64,000 nt of DNA from Sphingomonas sp. SORGH_AS_0879 (GTDB lineage Bacteria; Pseudomonadota; Alphaproteobacteria; Sphingomonadales; Sphingomonadaceae): positions 258,001-322,000 of the forward strand of contig NZ_JAUTBJ010000002.1 in NCBI RefSeq assembly GCF_030819175.1. Reading direction: 5' to 3'. Position numbers and translations under genes: made by a program. The notes under the pieces are model-generated. The model was not told the DNA's origin, did not search any database, and was given only the letters and a program-made list of their open reading frames with translations. Below, piece by piece: positions 7,814-17,478 of this stretch; within the stretch, counting starts at the first letter, position 1; each line of letters begins with the position of its first letter.

Positions 7814-9211
7814 TCAATAGGCGTAGGCGCGCACCAGATCGTAGAGATAGTCGCGCCCGTCATAGAGCGCGGTGACCCGAATCCGCTCGTTCAGACCGTG
7901 GATGCCCGACATGTCCTTTTCGATGAAGATACCCGGCGCGCCATAGACGGGGATGCCGATCGCCTGGAAGAAGATGCCATCGGTCGCGCCGGTCGACATC
8001 ATCGGGACCAGCGGCACGCCGGGAAAGTGTTTCGCTGCCAGCGTCTTCATCGGCCCGATGACCTTCGGGTCCAGCTTGGGCGGGATGGCGGTCGGGCGGA
8101 CGGGTTGGTTGGCGGTGACGGTGATCTTGGGGCCCGCCAGTTCTTTCAGCTTGGCCAGCGTGCCCTCGACCGTCTCGCCGGGGAAGATGCGGCAGTTGAT
8201 ATTGGCGGTCGCGCGCTGGGGCAGGGCGTTTTCGGCATGGCCCGCCTGCAACAAGGTCGCGACGCAGGTGGTGCGCAGCGTCGAGTGCAGCGCCTTGTCC
8301 TGGCTGACGATCGCGTCCGCCGCCTTGTCGTTCGGATCGGCGAGCAGCCGGGTGATCGCATCGCCCAACTGTCCGCCGACCTTTTGCCCGGTGGCGGTCA
8401 GGAAGGCGCGGGTGGTGTCGGTCAGGACGACGGGGAATTCATAGCCCTGCACCGCCTTCACCGCGTCGGCGAGTTCGTAGATCGCGTTCTCCGGCGTCGG
8501 CTGCGAGCTGTGGCCGCCGGGGTTGGTCGCGAGGAAGGTGTAATTCTGCGCGGCCTTCTCGCCGACCTGCACCGCCAGCAATTCGCGCTTGCCGTCCGCG
8601 TCGAGCCGTCCGCCGCCGCCCTCGTTCAATACGAATTCGGCCGAAATCAGATCGGGCTTGGTCCTGGCGAGCCATTCCGCGCCGTTGAAGGCGAAGGTCG
8701 TTTCCTCACCGCAGGTCAGCGCCATTTTGATGGTGCGCTTGGGCGGCGTTTTCTTCAGGCGGATCAGCGTGTCGGCCCAGACCGCGCTCATCGCCTTGTC
8801 GTCGACGGTGCCGCGTCCGTAGAGGAAACCGTCTTCTTCGATCAGCGTGAAGGGATCGCGGGTCCAGTCCTCGCGCTTGGCCTCGACCACGTCGAGATGG
8901 CCGAGCAGCAGCATCGGCTTGCGGCTCTTGTCGGTGCCGGGCAGGATGGCGACGATGCCGCCGTCCTTGGGATGCTCGGGGACGGAAAACAGGGTGATGT
9001 CGGCGTCCTTATAGCCCGCCGCCTTCAGCCGCTCGGCGATCTGCGCGGAGGCCTGGGTGCAACTGCCGACCGACAGGCTGGTATTGGTTTCGACCAACTG
9101 CTTGTAGAGGTCGAAGAACGCCTTCTGGTCGGGACGGGTCTGCGCCGCCGCCAGTCCGGGCAGCAATGCCAGCGTCGCGGCGACCCCGCCAAGCCATTTC
9201 GCCAACCGCAT
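7814..9211 (-). CDS. Exported M20-family metallopeptidase
   Basis: This 465-residue protein has a signal peptide (about 1-23, ending GLAAAQ). M20/M28 di-zinc motifs are present: GHLDVV with H105 and D107, GRGTVDDKAM with the bridging D137, and CGEET with E169/E170. A lid/dimerisation domain (NPGGHSSQPTPENAIYEL) and a C-terminal STGATDGIFF...GIHGLNERI segment with the last metal histidine follow. It probably cleaves dipeptides or acyl-amino acids in the periplasm. It is monocistronic and divergent from the YhhQ-type transporter gene. The substrate is not predictable. Confidence 0.88.
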   Translation of the reverse strand: MRLAKWLGGVAATLALLPGLAAAQTRPDQKAFFDLYKQLVETNTSLSVGSCTQASAQIAERLKAAGYKDADITLFSVPEHPKDGGIVAILPGTDKSRKPMLLLGHLDVVEAKREDWTRDPFTLIEEDGFLYGRGTVDDKAMSAVWADTLIRLKKTPPKRTIKMALTCGEETTFAFNGAEWLARTKPDLISAEFVLNEGGGGRLDADGKRELLAVQVGEKAAQNYTFLATNPGGHSSQPTPENAIYELADAVKAVQGYEFPVVLTDTTRAFLTATGQKVGGQLGDAITRLLADPNDKAADAIVSQDKALHSTLRTTCVATLLQAGHAENALPQRATANINCRIFPGETVEGTLAKLKELAGPKITVTANQPVRPTAIPPKLDPKVIGPMKTLAAKHFPGVPLVPMMSTGATDGIFFQAIGIPVYGAPGIFIEKDMSGIHGLNERIRVTALYDGRDYLYDLVRAYAY

Positions 9212-9285
9212 ATGTCATCCCCTTGTTTTCGTTTCGGCGGGAATAGAGCGGTTCGGGCGGCGGGGTGCAAGGGGAGAGGGAGCCT

Positions 9286-9410
9286 GCCCCTCCACCACGC
9301 CCTGGCGGGCGCGGTCCCCCTCCCCATCGGAGATGGGGAGGATTTGAAGTTCATTCCTCCCCAAGCTGTGCTTGGAGAGGGGGACCGCCGCGAAGCGGTG
9401 GTGGAGGGGC
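9286..9410. repeat. Intergenic inverted-repeat element, GCCCCTCCACCAC family
   Basis: The ends read GCCCCTCCACCAC and GTGGTGGAGGGGC, with internal GCGGTCCCCCTCCCC facing GGGGGACCGC. The same end sequences recur near 15555-15605, 17430-17470 and 19284-19321. It lies between divergently transcribed genes, and no coding capacity is seen. Confidence 0.7.
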
Positions 9411-9474
9411 ATGGCCGCGCGTGGTATTGGCGCAAGTCCTTTGCCCCGCACCGATTTCGCGCTAACCATCGCCG

Positions 9475-10134
9475 ATGGATCATCCCGACGCCGTCACGCC
9501 CCCCGCCAAGTCTCTGATTTCGCCCTCGCTGTTTGCCCTGTCGATCTTCTACGGCGGCATGGTGTGCATCGCGGGTGTGCTGGGCAACAAGCAGGTCTCG
9601 CTGGGGCCGCTCGCGGTGGAGGCGGGCATCTTCGCCTTCCTGTTGCTGGTCGTGACGTCGAGCGCGGTGGCGGAACTGCATGGGCCTTCGGTCGCGGGGC
9701 GGCTGGTGCGGGTGGGTTTCGTGCCGTTGCTCGTATCGCTGGGCCTGTCCTGGGTGGTGTGGATGCTGCCGCCCTCGCCCGAGATGATCCCGGCCAATCG
9801 CGACGCGATCCAGTTGGTGCTGGGCTCGACCTGGCGGATCTGGCTGGGCGGTATCGTCGCTTACGGCGTGTCGCAGACGCTGAACGTCACCATCTTCGCC
9901 GCGCTGAAGGGGCGGGAGGGCAGCAAGCTGCTCTGGCTGCGCGCGGCGGTGGCCAGCATGCTCAGCCAGGTGGTCGACACGCTTCTGTTCGTCACCATCG
10001 CCTTTTACGGGGCCTTCCCGATCGGCCAGCTGATCGTGGGACAGATGATCGCGAAGGTCACGCTGTCGGCCGTGCTGGTGCCGCCGCTGATCTATCTGTT
10101 CGTGGGGCTGGGACGGCGGCTGGACCGCGCCTGA
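9475..10134 (+). CDS. yhhQ: Queuosine-precursor transporter (YhhQ/VUT family)
   Basis: This 219-residue inner-membrane protein has about six transmembrane segments. It matches the YhhQ family, which imports 7-deazaguanine precursors of queuosine: SPSLFALSIFYGGMVCIAGVLGNK, an acidic AVAELHG loop, SQTLNVTIFAALKGREG, and SMLSQVVDTLLFVTIAFYG, whose SQxxDT is a family hallmark. The start at 9475 follows the inverted-repeat gap. No preQ1 riboswitch fold was visible upstream. It runs in the same direction as argB, 60 bp upstream, but a functional link to arginine synthesis is not expected. Confidence 0.85.
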   Translation: MDHPDAVTPPAKSLISPSLFALSIFYGGMVCIAGVLGNKQVSLGPLAVEAGIFAFLLLVVTSSAVAELHGPSVAGRLVRVGFVPLLVSLGLSWVVWMLPPSPEMIPANRDAIQLVLGSTWRIWLGGIVAYGVSQTLNVTIFAALKGREGSKLLWLRAAVASMLSQVVDTLLFVTIAFYGAFPIGQLIVGQMIAKVTLSAVLVPPLIYLFVGLGRRLDRA

Positions 10135-10194
10135 TCGACCTGTCCCGCATATTGCCGGTTTTCCCCGTTCCCGACCCGCGATAAAGGGCGCGCC

Positions 10195-11094
10195 ATGACC
10201 AACCACGATCCCGACGCCGCCCTGCTCGCCAAGGCCGAGACGCTGACCGAGGCGCTGCCCTATCTTCAGCGTTACGCGGGCAAGACCTTCGTGGTGAAAT
10301 ATGGCGGCCACGCCATGGGCGATCCCGAACGGCAGCGCGACTTCGCCGAGGATATGGTGTTGCTCAAGGCGGTCGGCATCAACCCGGTCGTGGTCCATGG
10401 CGGCGGCCCGCAGATCGGCGCGATGCTCAAGCGGCTGGGCGTCGAGTCGCAGTTCGTCAACGGCCTGCGCGTGACCGACAAGGAAACCGCGCAGATCGCC
10501 GAGATGGTGCTGGCGGGATCGATCAACAAGGAAATCGTGAGCTGGATCGCCGCCGCCGGCGGCCGTGCGGTCGGCATTTCGGGCAAGGATGCGGGCCTCG
10601 TCATCGCCGAGAAGGTGCAGGGACGCGAGGCCGATCCGTTGAAGGGGATCGAGCGGCATGTCGATCTGGGCTTCGTCGGCGAGCCGGTGGCCGTCGATCC
10701 GCGCCTGATCGAAAGCCTGTGCGCCGACGGCATCATCCCCGTCATCGCGCCGGTCGGCATCGGGCTGGACGGCCACACCTATAACATCAACGCCGACACC
10801 ATGGCGGGCGCGATCGCCGCGCGGCTGGGCGCGGCGCGATTCTTCCTGCTGACCGATGTTGCGGGGGTGCTGGACAAGCAGGGCGAGTTGATGACCGACC
10901 TGAATCCCGCGCGGATCGCGGAATTGCGTAGCGACGGGACGATCTCGGGCGGGATGATCCCGAAGCTGGAGACCTGCGTCTCGGCGGTCGAGGCCGGGGT
11001 GGATGCGGCGGTGATCCTGGACGGGCGGGTGCCGCATGGGATGCTGCTGGAGATTTTCACCAGACAGGGAGCGGGGACGCTCGTTCGGCGGTGA
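10195..11094 (+). CDS. argB: Acetylglutamate kinase
   Basis: This 299-residue amino-acid kinase catalyses the second step of arginine synthesis, phosphorylating N-acetylglutamate in the cytosol. Phosphate-binding motifs VVKYGGHAM (33-41) and VVHGGGPQI (66-74), the substrate segment FVNGLRVTD (88-96) and the C-terminal [11 protein letters not shown] are all present. The length matches the family. AAAGGG precedes ATG 10195. The N-terminal helix suggests the hexameric, arginine-inhibited form, and such enzymes bind PII proteins in phototrophs; whether the GlnK at 30755 does so here is unknown. Confidence 0.96.
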   Translation: MTNHDPDAALLAKAETLTEALPYLQRYAGKTFVVKYGGHAMGDPERQRDFAEDMVLLKAVGINPVVVHGGGPQIGAMLKRLGVESQFVNGLRVTDKETAQIAEMVLAGSINKEIVSWIAAAGGRAVGISGKDAGLVIAEKVQGREADPLKGIERHVDLGFVGEPVAVDPRLIESLCADGIIPVIAPVGIGLDGHTYNINADTMAGAIAARLGAARFFLLTDVAGVLDKQGELMTDLNPARIAELRSDGTISGGMIPKLETCVSAVEAGVDAAVILDGRVPHGMLLEIFTRQGAGTLVRR

Positions 11095-11116
11095 TTGAGG
11101 TGAGGTCGGGGCATAG

Positions 11117-11142
11117 CCTTCGACTTCGCTCAGGCTGAACGG
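11117..11142. repeat. Dispersed repeat, CTTCGACTTCGCTCAGGCTG family
   Basis: This 26-bp unit (CCTTCGACTTCGCTCAGG then CTGAACGG) recurs at 26598-26622 (variant, inverse), 32618-32641 (inverse), 32680-32704 and 41256-41281. The rest of 11095-11301 holds a GC-rich CCCCTCCCGCAGGCGGGAGGGG palindrome and no gene. Confidence 0.8.
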
Positions 11143-11301
11143 GGGTTGGGGGGCGTTCGCTCGCCCCAGGCACGCCCCTCCCGCAGGCGGGAGGGGATGG
11201 GGGAGGGCAGGGCGTCTCGCAGAGACCATCGCCTGCGGCCTTGCCCCTCCCCAACCCCTCCCCCTGCCGGGAGAGGGGCTTAAGAAAGAGGCGGAGGCTG
11301 G

Positions 11302-11463
11302 TCAGAAATCGACCGCGACCCCCTTCAACTCCCAGTCCCCATAGCGCACCGGGTTCTTCCCCAACGGATCTTCCCGCGGCTCCGGCCTGGCCTCGGGCTG
11401 CGGCACCGGCGGGTTCTGGGAAAGGTAAGCGGGCGGCTTCACATGGTCGGGGCGCTGGCCCAT
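11302..11463 (-). CDS. DUF1674 protein (SDHAF4-like succinate dehydrogenase assembly factor)
   Basis: This short gene encodes 53 residues: a proline-rich N-terminus (MGQRPDHVKPPAYLSQNPP) and the highly conserved C-terminal signature GKNPVRYGDWELKGVAVDF. This is the DUF1674 motif shared with mitochondrial SDHAF4/Sdh8, which chaperones the flavinylated SdhA subunit during complex II assembly. AAAGGA precedes the ATG at a good distance. It is divergent from the RsmB-type gene, 66 bp between starts, an arrangement I believe common in sphingomonads. Its small size makes it easy to miss. Function in bacteria is inferred from the eukaryotic homologue. Confidence 0.88.
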   Translation of the reverse strand: MGQRPDHVKPPAYLSQNPPVPQPEARPEPREDPLGKNPVRYGDWELKGVAVDF

Positions 11464-11529
11464 GGGCGGTCCTTTCGACTAAGGGGCAAATATTGCAGCC
11501 CATGTCGGGGCTGACAGGAGTTTTGCCAA

Positions 11530-12873
11530 GTGACACGTCCTCCCCAATCGCCGAGCCGTGGCCGTCCCGATCGTCGCGGACCGCCCAAGGGCGAGGACCG
11601 GCGCGGGCGTCAGCAGCGCCCCACCGAGCCGCTGGGCACTGCCGCGCGCCGCGCCGCCATCCGTCTGCTCGACGCGGTGCTGCGCCGGGGGGAACCGTTG
11701 GAGGCCGCGCTGGCGTCGGCGACTCGCGCGCTGGCGGGCGGGCCGGATCGCGGGCTGGCCCATGCCATCGCGGCGGAGACGTTGCGCCGCCTGCCCGACC
11801 TCGACGCACTGATCGACTCGGCGACCAAGCAGCGACTGCCCGATGACGCCAAGGCGCGCTTCGCGCTGCGGATCGCGCTGGTCCAGGTGCTGGCGCTGGG
11901 CACGCCGCCGCATGCCGCCATCGCGACGGTGTTGCCGCTGGTCGATGGTGGCCCGCGCAAGCTGGTCCACGGCGTGTTCAGCACCATCACCAAGAGCGGC
12001 GTGCTGCTCCCCGAAATCCCTGCGCTGCCGGATGCGACCGAAGCGCGCTGGGAAGCGAATTGGGGTGAGGAGATGGTCGAGGCCGCCGCCCACGCCATCG
12101 CCGCGCCGCCGCCGCTCGACCTGACGCTGGCCGATCCCGCCGCCACCGCCGAATGGGTGGAAAAGCTGGGCGGGACCAGCCTGCTGCCCGGTCATGTCCG
12201 CCTGCCCTCGGGCAACGCGGTGATGGAGTTGCAGGGCTTCGACGAAGGGGCCTGGTGGGTGCAGGATCTCGCCGCCTCGATCCCCGCGCGCCTGTTGGGA
12301 GAGGGCAAGGGGCATGTGCTCGACCTGTGCGCCGCGCCGGGGGGCAAGACGCTGCAACTCGCCGCCGCCGGGTGGACCGTCACCGCGATCGACCAGTCCG
12401 AATCGCGTCTCGCCCGCCTGAGCGAGAATCTGGAGCGCACCCGTCAATCCGCCGAAATCGTCACCGCCGATTTGCGCGAATGGGAGCCCAAGGCGCAGGC
12501 CGACGCCATTCTGGTCGATGCGCCGTGCAGCGCCAGCGGCATCTTCCGCCGCCACCCGGACGTGCTCTACCGCGTCCGCCCCGCGATCATCGCCGAGATG
12601 GCGGCGTTGCAGCGCGCGATCCTGACCCGCGCGGCCGACTGGCTGAAACCCGGCGGCACGATGGTCTATGCCACCTGCTCGCTGGAGCCCGAGGAGGGCG
12701 AGGCGCAGATCGCGGCGTTCCTGGACGCGCGCCCCGATTACGCGCTCGTCCCGATCACCGGCGACTGGCCCGGTATCACCGACAAGGGCACGATCCGCAC
12801 CCTGCCGACGATGCTCGCGAAAGAAGGGCGGCTCGACGGGTTCTTCATCGCCACGCTGCAACGCAAAGGCTGA
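11530..12873 (+). CDS. rsmB: RsmB/NOP-family rRNA (cytosine-C5)-methyltransferase
   Basis: This 447-residue protein has an N-terminal NusB-like helical domain (about 38-165) and a C-terminal Rossmann methyltransferase. It shows DLCAAPGGKT (265-274) for SAM binding, the motif IV cysteine C333 in DAPCSASG and the motif VI catalytic cysteine C383 in TCSLEPEE. RsmB methylates C967 of 16S rRNA in E. coli. The start is GTG at 11530 with AGGAG at 11516-11520; the first ~35 residues are a basic extension. It is followed 32 bp later by rpe, then by the heparinase-like gene, forming a likely operon. Exact target site is inferred from family. Confidence 0.9.
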   Translation: MTRPPQSPSRGRPDRRGPPKGEDRRGRQQRPTEPLGTAARRAAIRLLDAVLRRGEPLEAALASATRALAGGPDRGLAHAIAAETLRRLPDLDALIDSATKQRLPDDAKARFALRIALVQVLALGTPPHAAIATVLPLVDGGPRKLVHGVFSTITKSGVLLPEIPALPDATEARWEANWGEEMVEAAAHAIAAPPPLDLTLADPAATAEWVEKLGGTSLLPGHVRLPSGNAVMELQGFDEGAWWVQDLAASIPARLLGEGKGHVLDLCAAPGGKTLQLAAAGWTVTAIDQSESRLARLSENLERTRQSAEIVTADLREWEPKAQADAILVDAPCSASGIFRRHPDVLYRVRPAIIAEMAALQRAILTRAADWLKPGGTMVYATCSLEPEEGEAQIAAFLDARPDYALVPITGDWPGITDKGTIRTLPTMLAKEGRLDGFFIATLQRKG

Positions 12874-12905
12874 CTTGGGCGCGAGATCGCGATAAGGGTT
12901 AATTC

Positions 12906-13562
12906 ATGCTTCCCGTGCGTATCGCTCCCTCCATCCTGTCCGCCGATTTCGCCCGCTTGGGCGAAGAAGTCCGGGCCATCGACGCCGCCGGTGCCGACTG
13001 GATCCACATCGATGTGATGGACGGGCATTTCGTGCCCAACATCACCATCGGCCCGGCGGTGGTGAAGGCGCTGCGCCCGCACACGGCCAAGCCGTTCGAC
13101 GTGCATCTGATGATCTCGCCGATCGACGCCTATCTGGACGCCTTTGCCGAGGCGGGGGCGGACACGATCACCGTCCACCCGGAGGCGGGGCCGCACATCC
13201 ACCGCACGATCCAGCATATCAAGGGGCTGGGCAAGCGCGCCGGGGTCGTGTTGAACCCCGGCACCCCCGCCAAGATGCTGGATTATCTGATCGACATGGT
13301 CGACCTGGTCCTCGTCATGAGCGTCAATCCGGGGTTCGGCGGACAGAGTTTCATCGAAAGCCAGCTCAAGAAGATCGCCGCGATCCGCAAGATGATCGAC
13401 CATAGCGGCCGCGCCATCGATCTGGAGGTGGACGGCGGCGTCGATCCGGCCTGGGCGAAACGCTGTATCGAGGCGGGGGCCGACGCGCTGGTCGCGGGCA
13501 CCGCCGCGTTCCGGGGCGGCCCGGCGCATTACGCCGCCAACATCGCCGCCTTGCGCGGTTGA
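12906..13562 (+). CDS. rpe: Ribulose-phosphate 3-epimerase
   Basis: This 218-residue TIM-barrel enzyme interconverts ribulose 5-phosphate and xylulose 5-phosphate in the pentose phosphate pathway. Family motifs are intact: [13 protein letters not shown] (7-19), [12 protein letters not shown] with metal ligands H34 and D36, DVHLMI with H67, [13 protein letters not shown] for phosphate binding, and EVDGGV with the second catalytic aspartate. ATG 12906 has AAGGG upstream. The stop codon overlaps the TTG start of the downstream gene (TTGA), which implies translational coupling. Confidence 0.96.
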   Translation: MLPVRIAPSILSADFARLGEEVRAIDAAGADWIHIDVMDGHFVPNITIGPAVVKALRPHTAKPFDVHLMISPIDAYLDAFAEAGADTITVHPEAGPHIHRTIQHIKGLGKRAGVVLNPGTPAKMLDYLIDMVDLVLVMSVNPGFGGQSFIESQLKKIAAIRKMIDHSGRAIDLEVDGGVDPAWAKRCIEAGADALVAGTAAFRGGPAHYAANIAALRG

Positions 13563-15310
13563 GCGGGATGCGCAGTCAGGAACAGGGCGGCCCCGCCCCC
13601 AACGGCGCGGACAGCATCGAGGAGGGCAAGCGCCTCGTCCGGGTGCAGACCGGGGGCCTGTCGCTTGCCGACCGGTTGAGCGAGCATCTCCACCGGCTGA
13701 CCTGGCGCACGCCGCTGCATTCGCTGCGGTTGAAGGGACGGCATCCGCTCAAGCTGATGGCGGTGCCCGAGGACCCGATCCTGGGCGATATCGAGCGCGG
13801 CCATGCGCTGCTCGGCGGGGTGCTGGACTGGCGCGGTGAGGAGCGCGGGGTCGAGTCGATCGATTTCGCCCGACCCGACTGGTCGACCGGGTTCGCCGAC
13901 CATCTGCACAGCTTCGCCTGGCTGCGCGACCTGTCGACGGTGGCGACCCGGCAACAGGGCGCGCCGATCGCCGAATATCTGATGGGCCGATGGCTCGACG
14001 CCTTTGCCGAGACGGTCGATGCGATGGCGTGGCGACCCGATTTGTGGGGGCGGCGCATCCTGTTCTGGACCGCGCATGCGCCGTTGATCCTGTCCTCGAC
14101 CGATCTCGTCTATCGCTCGCGGGTGCTCAACACCATGGCACGGGGGGCGCGGCATCTGGATCGCGGCGCGGACAAGGCCCCCGCCGGGGTCGCGCGGATC
14201 GCGGCATGGTGCGGGGTGATCGCGGCGGGGCTGTTGCTCGCGGGCGGCGATCCGCGCCAGGCGTTCGGCGAGGCCGGGCTGGCCCGCGCGCTCGACACCG
14301 GGTTGTTCGCGGATGGCGGCGTCATCGCGCGCAGTCCTTCGGTGCAACTCGATGCCGTCATGCTGCTGACCATGATGCGCGAAGTCTATGACGCACGAGG
14401 CTTGGCCTTCCCGGACCCGTTCCAGGCGCGGTTGCAGAAGATGATCTCGGTACTGCTCGGCGTAATGCACGGCGACCGCGCCCTGTCGAGCTGGCAGGGC
14501 TCCGGCCCCGAGACGCCGGAGCGGATCGCCGCCGTGATCGAGGCATCGGGCGTGCGGACCCGGCCGCTGCGCCAGGCGGGCGACTGGGGGTATCAGCGGC
14601 TGGCGGCGGCGCAGGCGGTGCTGGTCATGGACGCCGCGCCCCCGCCCATCGCGCGCGCGATCGAGGGCGGTTGCGCCTCGACGCTGGCCTTCGAGTTTTC
14701 GGACGGGGCGCAACGGATCGTCGTCAATTGCGGCGGCGCGCGCGCGACCGTGGCACAGGTGCCCGCCAGCCTGGCGCATGGCCTGCGCACCACGGCGGCG
14801 CATTCGACGCTGACCCTGGGTGACTCCAACTCCACCGCCATCCATGCCGATGGCACGCTGGGGCGCGGGGTGGCCGAGGTGGAACTGAGCCGTCAGGAAT
14901 CCGACGCGGCCAGCCGGATCGAGGCGAGCCATGACGGCTATGTCCGCCGCTATGGCTTCACCCATCGCCGCCAGTTGCTGCTGACCGGCGACGGACGCGA
15001 ACTGCGCGGCGAGGACGCGCTGTTGCCGGAGGGGCGCAAGCGGCAGGCGGGCAGCACCTCCTTCGCGCTGCGCTTCCACCTGGGCGACGGGGTCGAGGCG
15101 ATGGTGACGGCGGAGAGCGGCCAGGCCATCCTGCGGCTGGACGACGGTGCGCTATGGCAGTTCCGCTGTCGCGGCGGCACGCTGGCGATCGAGGAGTCGC
15201 TATGGATCGACGGCTCGGGCCGTCCGGTGGCGACGCAGCAACTGGTCGTCACGGGCGAAACTCCGGCGGGCGGTGCGCATGTCAGTTGGGCGTTCAAGCG
15301 GGCGCTTTAA
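13559..15310 (+). CDS. Heparinase II/III-family protein
   Basis: This 583-residue protein has the two-part layout of heparinase II/III-like proteins found beside rsmB-purH in sphingomonads. An alpha-helical toroid is at about 70-330 ([24 protein letters not shown], then repeated helices), and a beta-sandwich C-terminal half includes [15 protein letters not shown] (about 415-430). No signal peptide is seen. The family includes polysaccharide lyases, but this branch is not biochemically defined. It could act on an exopolysaccharide, though the housekeeping neighbours argue for a conserved cell-envelope role. The start may be TTG 13559 (coupled to rpe) or ATG 13568. Confidence 0.78.
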   Translation: MSGMRSQEQGGPAPNGADSIEEGKRLVRVQTGGLSLADRLSEHLHRLTWRTPLHSLRLKGRHPLKLMAVPEDPILGDIERGHALLGGVLDWRGEERGVESIDFARPDWSTGFADHLHSFAWLRDLSTVATRQQGAPIAEYLMGRWLDAFAETVDAMAWRPDLWGRRILFWTAHAPLILSSTDLVYRSRVLNTMARGARHLDRGADKAPAGVARIAAWCGVIAAGLLLAGGDPRQAFGEAGLARALDTGLFADGGVIARSPSVQLDAVMLLTMMREVYDARGLAFPDPFQARLQKMISVLLGVMHGDRALSSWQGSGPETPERIAAVIEASGVRTRPLRQAGDWGYQRLAAAQAVLVMDAAPPPIARAIEGGCASTLAFEFSDGAQRIVVNCGGARATVAQVPASLAHGLRTTAAHSTLTLGDSNSTAIHADGTLGRGVAEVELSRQESDAASRIEASHDGYVRRYGFTHRRQLLLTGDGRELRGEDALLPEGRKRQAGSTSFALRFHLGDGVEAMVTAESGQAILRLDDGALWQFRCRGGTLAIEESLWIDGSGRPVATQQLVVTGETPAGGAHVSWAFKRAL

Positions 15311-15318
15311 GAGGGATT

Positions 15319-15454
15319 GTTCGCGCAGAGGCGCGGAGAACGCAGAGATGGCGGAATCGCCGCTCTGGCAAGGCTTCCACTCCGGCCGGTTGAGGATCCG
15401 AGGGGTTTGCCACCGGGTCAAACCCCTCCGCGTTCTCCGCGCCTCCGCGCGAAC
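15319..15454. repeat. 137-bp-class inverted-repeat element, copy 1
   Basis: Arms at 15319-15347 and 15426-15454 (GTTCGCGCAGAGGCGCGGAG... and its near-complement) are 29 nt with about two mismatches, separated by about 78 bp without coding capacity. Relatives with the same ends are at 26441-26577 and 41295-41419. It belongs to the gene-free gap 15311-15722. Confidence 0.8.
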
Positions 15455-15460
15455 CCGTAA

Positions 15461-15656
15461 ATTCCTCCCCGGCACGGGGAGGGTGTGTGAGCTTTGACGT
15501 GCCCCCGGCACGTCAAGATGGTGCCGGGGGCACCATCTCGCCCACACACATGCGAAGCATGGTGGAGGGGGGATCGCCACAAGGGATGTTCTGTGTGGAA
15601 GCCCCCCTCCGTCAGGGCTTTGCCCTGCCACCTCCCCGTGCCGGGGAGGAACATTT
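15461..15656. repeat. Composite palindromic element with a three-way-junction core
   Basis: The outer ends CCTCCCCGGCACGGGGAGG and CCTCCCCGTGCCGGGGAGG are inverse copies. Inside, GTGTGTG (15484-15490) pairs with CACACAC (15543-15549) around two hairpins: TTGACGTGCC/GGCACGTCAA with a CCC loop (15494-15516) and GATGGTGCC/GGCACCATC with a GGG loop (15517-15537). The architecture equals the 2659 and 27939 copies, but the stem sequences differ. Nothing else is seen up to purH. Confidence 0.75.
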
Positions 15657-15722
15657 TGCGCTTCGGCGAATCGGCGTCTATCGGGTCGGCAAACTCCCCC
15701 AGCATGTAGGACTCGCTGCCCG

Positions 15723-17342
15723 ATGGCCGTTTCGCTTCCCTCCGCTCCTTCCGTCGATCAGGTGCTCGTCCGCCGCGCGCTCCTGTCGGTGTCCGACAAG
15801 ACCGGCGTCATCGACCTGGCCCGTGCGCTGGCCGAGCGGGGCGTCGATCTGGTCTCGACCGGCGGCACCGCCAAGGCGATCCGCGATGCCGGCCTGCCGG
15901 TGCGCGACATTTCGGAGGTCACCAATTTCCCCGAGATGATGGACGGCCGGGTCAAGACGCTGCACCCGATGGTCCATGGCGGCCTGCTCGCGGTGCGCGA
16001 CGACCCCGCGCACGCCGCCGCGATGACCGAGCATGGCATCGGCGCGATCGATCTGGTGGTGGTCAACCTCTACCCCTTCCAGCAGACCGTCGCGAAGGGC
16101 GCCGAACGCCCCGAGATCATCGAGAATATCGATATCGGCGGCCCGTCGATGGTCCGTTCGGCGGCCAAGAACCATGGCTATGTGTCGATCCTGACCGACC
16201 CGGCCGACTATGCCGAGTTCCTGGCCGAACTGGCAGCGCATGACGGCGCCTCGACGCTGAAGACCCGCCAGCGCCTCGCCGCCAAGGCCTTCGCCGCCAC
16301 CGCCGCCTATGACTCGGCGATCGCCCAGTGGTTCGCCTTTGCCGACCAGGGCGAGGCGTTCCCGGCCACCCTGCCGCTCGCCTTCACCAAGCATCCCGAA
16401 ACACTGCGTTACGGCGAGAACCCGCATCAGGTCGCCGCGCTCTATCTGCCGCAAAAGGGTGGCCAGGGCATTGCCCAGGCCGAGCAGTTGCAGGGCAAGG
16501 CGCTAAGCTACAACAACCTGAACGACGCCGATGCCGCGCTGGAACTGGTCAGCGAGTTCCTCGACGGCCCGCCGACCGTGGTGATCGTCAAGCACGCCAA
16601 CCCCTGCGGCGTGGCGAGCGGCGAGACGCTGCTCGAGGCCTATCAGGCGGCCTTCGCCTGCGACACGGTGTCGGCGTTCGGCGGCATCATCGCCTGCAAC
16701 CGTCCGCTCGACGCCGAGACGGCCGAGGCGATTTCGGGCATCTTCACCGAGGTCGTGGTGGCACCGGACGCGAGCGCCGAAGCCCGCGCGATCTTCGCGA
16801 AGAAGAAGAATCTGCGCCTGCTGCTGTCGGGCGAACTGCCCAACCCGGCGCGCCCCGGCCTGATGATGAAGTCGATCGCGGGCGGCCTGCTGGTCCAGAG
16901 CCGCGACAATGGCCGCCTGACCGACGACATGCTGAAGGTCGTGACCAAGCGCGCGCCCACGACGCAGGAACTCGCCGATTGCCGCTTCGCCTGGACGGTC
17001 GCCAAGCATGTGAAGTCGAACGCGATCGTCTATGCCAAGGGCGGGTCGACCGCGGGCGTGGGCGCGGGCCAGATGAACCGCCTGGAATCGGCGCGGATCG
17101 CGGCGTGGAAGGCCAAGGACGCCGCCGAAAAGGCGGGCTGGGCGGAACCGCGCACCATCGGTTCGGCGGTCGCGTCGGACGCCTTCTTCCCCTTTGCCGA
17201 CGGCCTGCTCGCGGCGGTCGAGGCGGGGGCTACGGCGGTGATCCAGCCGGGCGGCTCGATCCGCGACGACGAAGTCATCGCGGCGGCGGATGAGGCCGGG
17301 TTGGCAATGGTGTTCACCGGGATGCGTCACTTCCGGCACTAA
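15723..17342 (+). CDS. purH: Bifunctional AICAR formyltransferase / IMP cyclohydrolase
   Basis: This 539-residue enzyme performs the last two steps of de novo purine synthesis in the cytosol. The N-terminal MGS-like cyclohydrolase domain (about 15-145) shows STGGTAK (45-51) and GRVKTLHP (75-82). The C-terminal transformylase shows LRYGENPHQ and KHANPCG (290-296), which contains the catalytic Lys-His region, and ends [10 protein letters not shown]...[10 protein letters not shown] as in the family. Length is typical. It is separated from the heparinase-like gene by a repeat-rich 412-bp gap, so it is probably transcribed on its own. Confidence 0.97.
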   Translation: MAVSLPSAPSVDQVLVRRALLSVSDKTGVIDLARALAERGVDLVSTGGTAKAIRDAGLPVRDISEVTNFPEMMDGRVKTLHPMVHGGLLAVRDDPAHAAAMTEHGIGAIDLVVVNLYPFQQTVAKGAERPEIIENIDIGGPSMVRSAAKNHGYVSILTDPADYAEFLAELAAHDGASTLKTRQRLAAKAFAATAAYDSAIAQWFAFADQGEAFPATLPLAFTKHPETLRYGENPHQVAALYLPQKGGQGIAQAEQLQGKALSYNNLNDADAALELVSEFLDGPPTVVIVKHANPCGVASGETLLEAYQAAFACDTVSAFGGIIACNRPLDAETAEAISGIFTEVVVAPDASAEARAIFAKKKNLRLLLSGELPNPARPGLMMKSIAGGLLVQSRDNGRLTDDMLKVVTKRAPTTQELADCRFAWTVAKHVKSNAIVYAKGGSTAGVGAGQMNRLESARIAAWKAKDAAEKAGWAEPRTIGSAVASDAFFPFADGLLAAVEAGATAVIQPGGSIRDDEVIAAADEAGLAMVFTGMRHFRH

Positions 17343-17348
17343 GCCGAT

Positions 17349-17472
17349 CCTCCCCGGTCCGGGGAGGTGGCAGCGCGTAGCGCTGACGGAGGGGGGCTTC
17401 GGCGTAGGACGTACCTAGCCGCAATCCCCCTCCACCACCCTTCGGGTGGTCCCCCTCCCCGTGCCGGGGAGG
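17349..17472. repeat. Intergenic inverted-repeat element between convergent genes
   Basis: CCTCCCCGGTCCGGGGAGG at the left and CCCCTCCCCGTGCCGGGGAGG at the right are inverse relatives, with a TCCACCACCCTTCGGGTGG hairpin inside. This fills the space between purH and the flippase gene. Confidence 0.65.
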
Positions 17473-17478
17473 AATATG

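Noticed and set aside
9212..9474. preQ1 riboswitch ahead of the YhhQ-type gene
   Set aside because: The leader is filled by an inverted-repeat element; no preQ1 aptamer pattern was seen.
7898..9517. Plus-strand frame opposite the M20 peptidase
   Set aside because: No motifs and no start context; the opposite strand has complete M20 metal sites and a signal peptide.
9025..11229. Long minus-strand frame opposite argB and the YhhQ-type gene
   Set aside because: His/Arg/Gln-rich shadow of argB, crosses a repeat, and argB on the plus strand has all its motifs.
15311..15722. CRISPR array suspected from repeated GC-rich motifs
   Set aside because: Repeats are inverted palindromes of varied type, not direct repeats with uniform spacers, and no cas genes are near.
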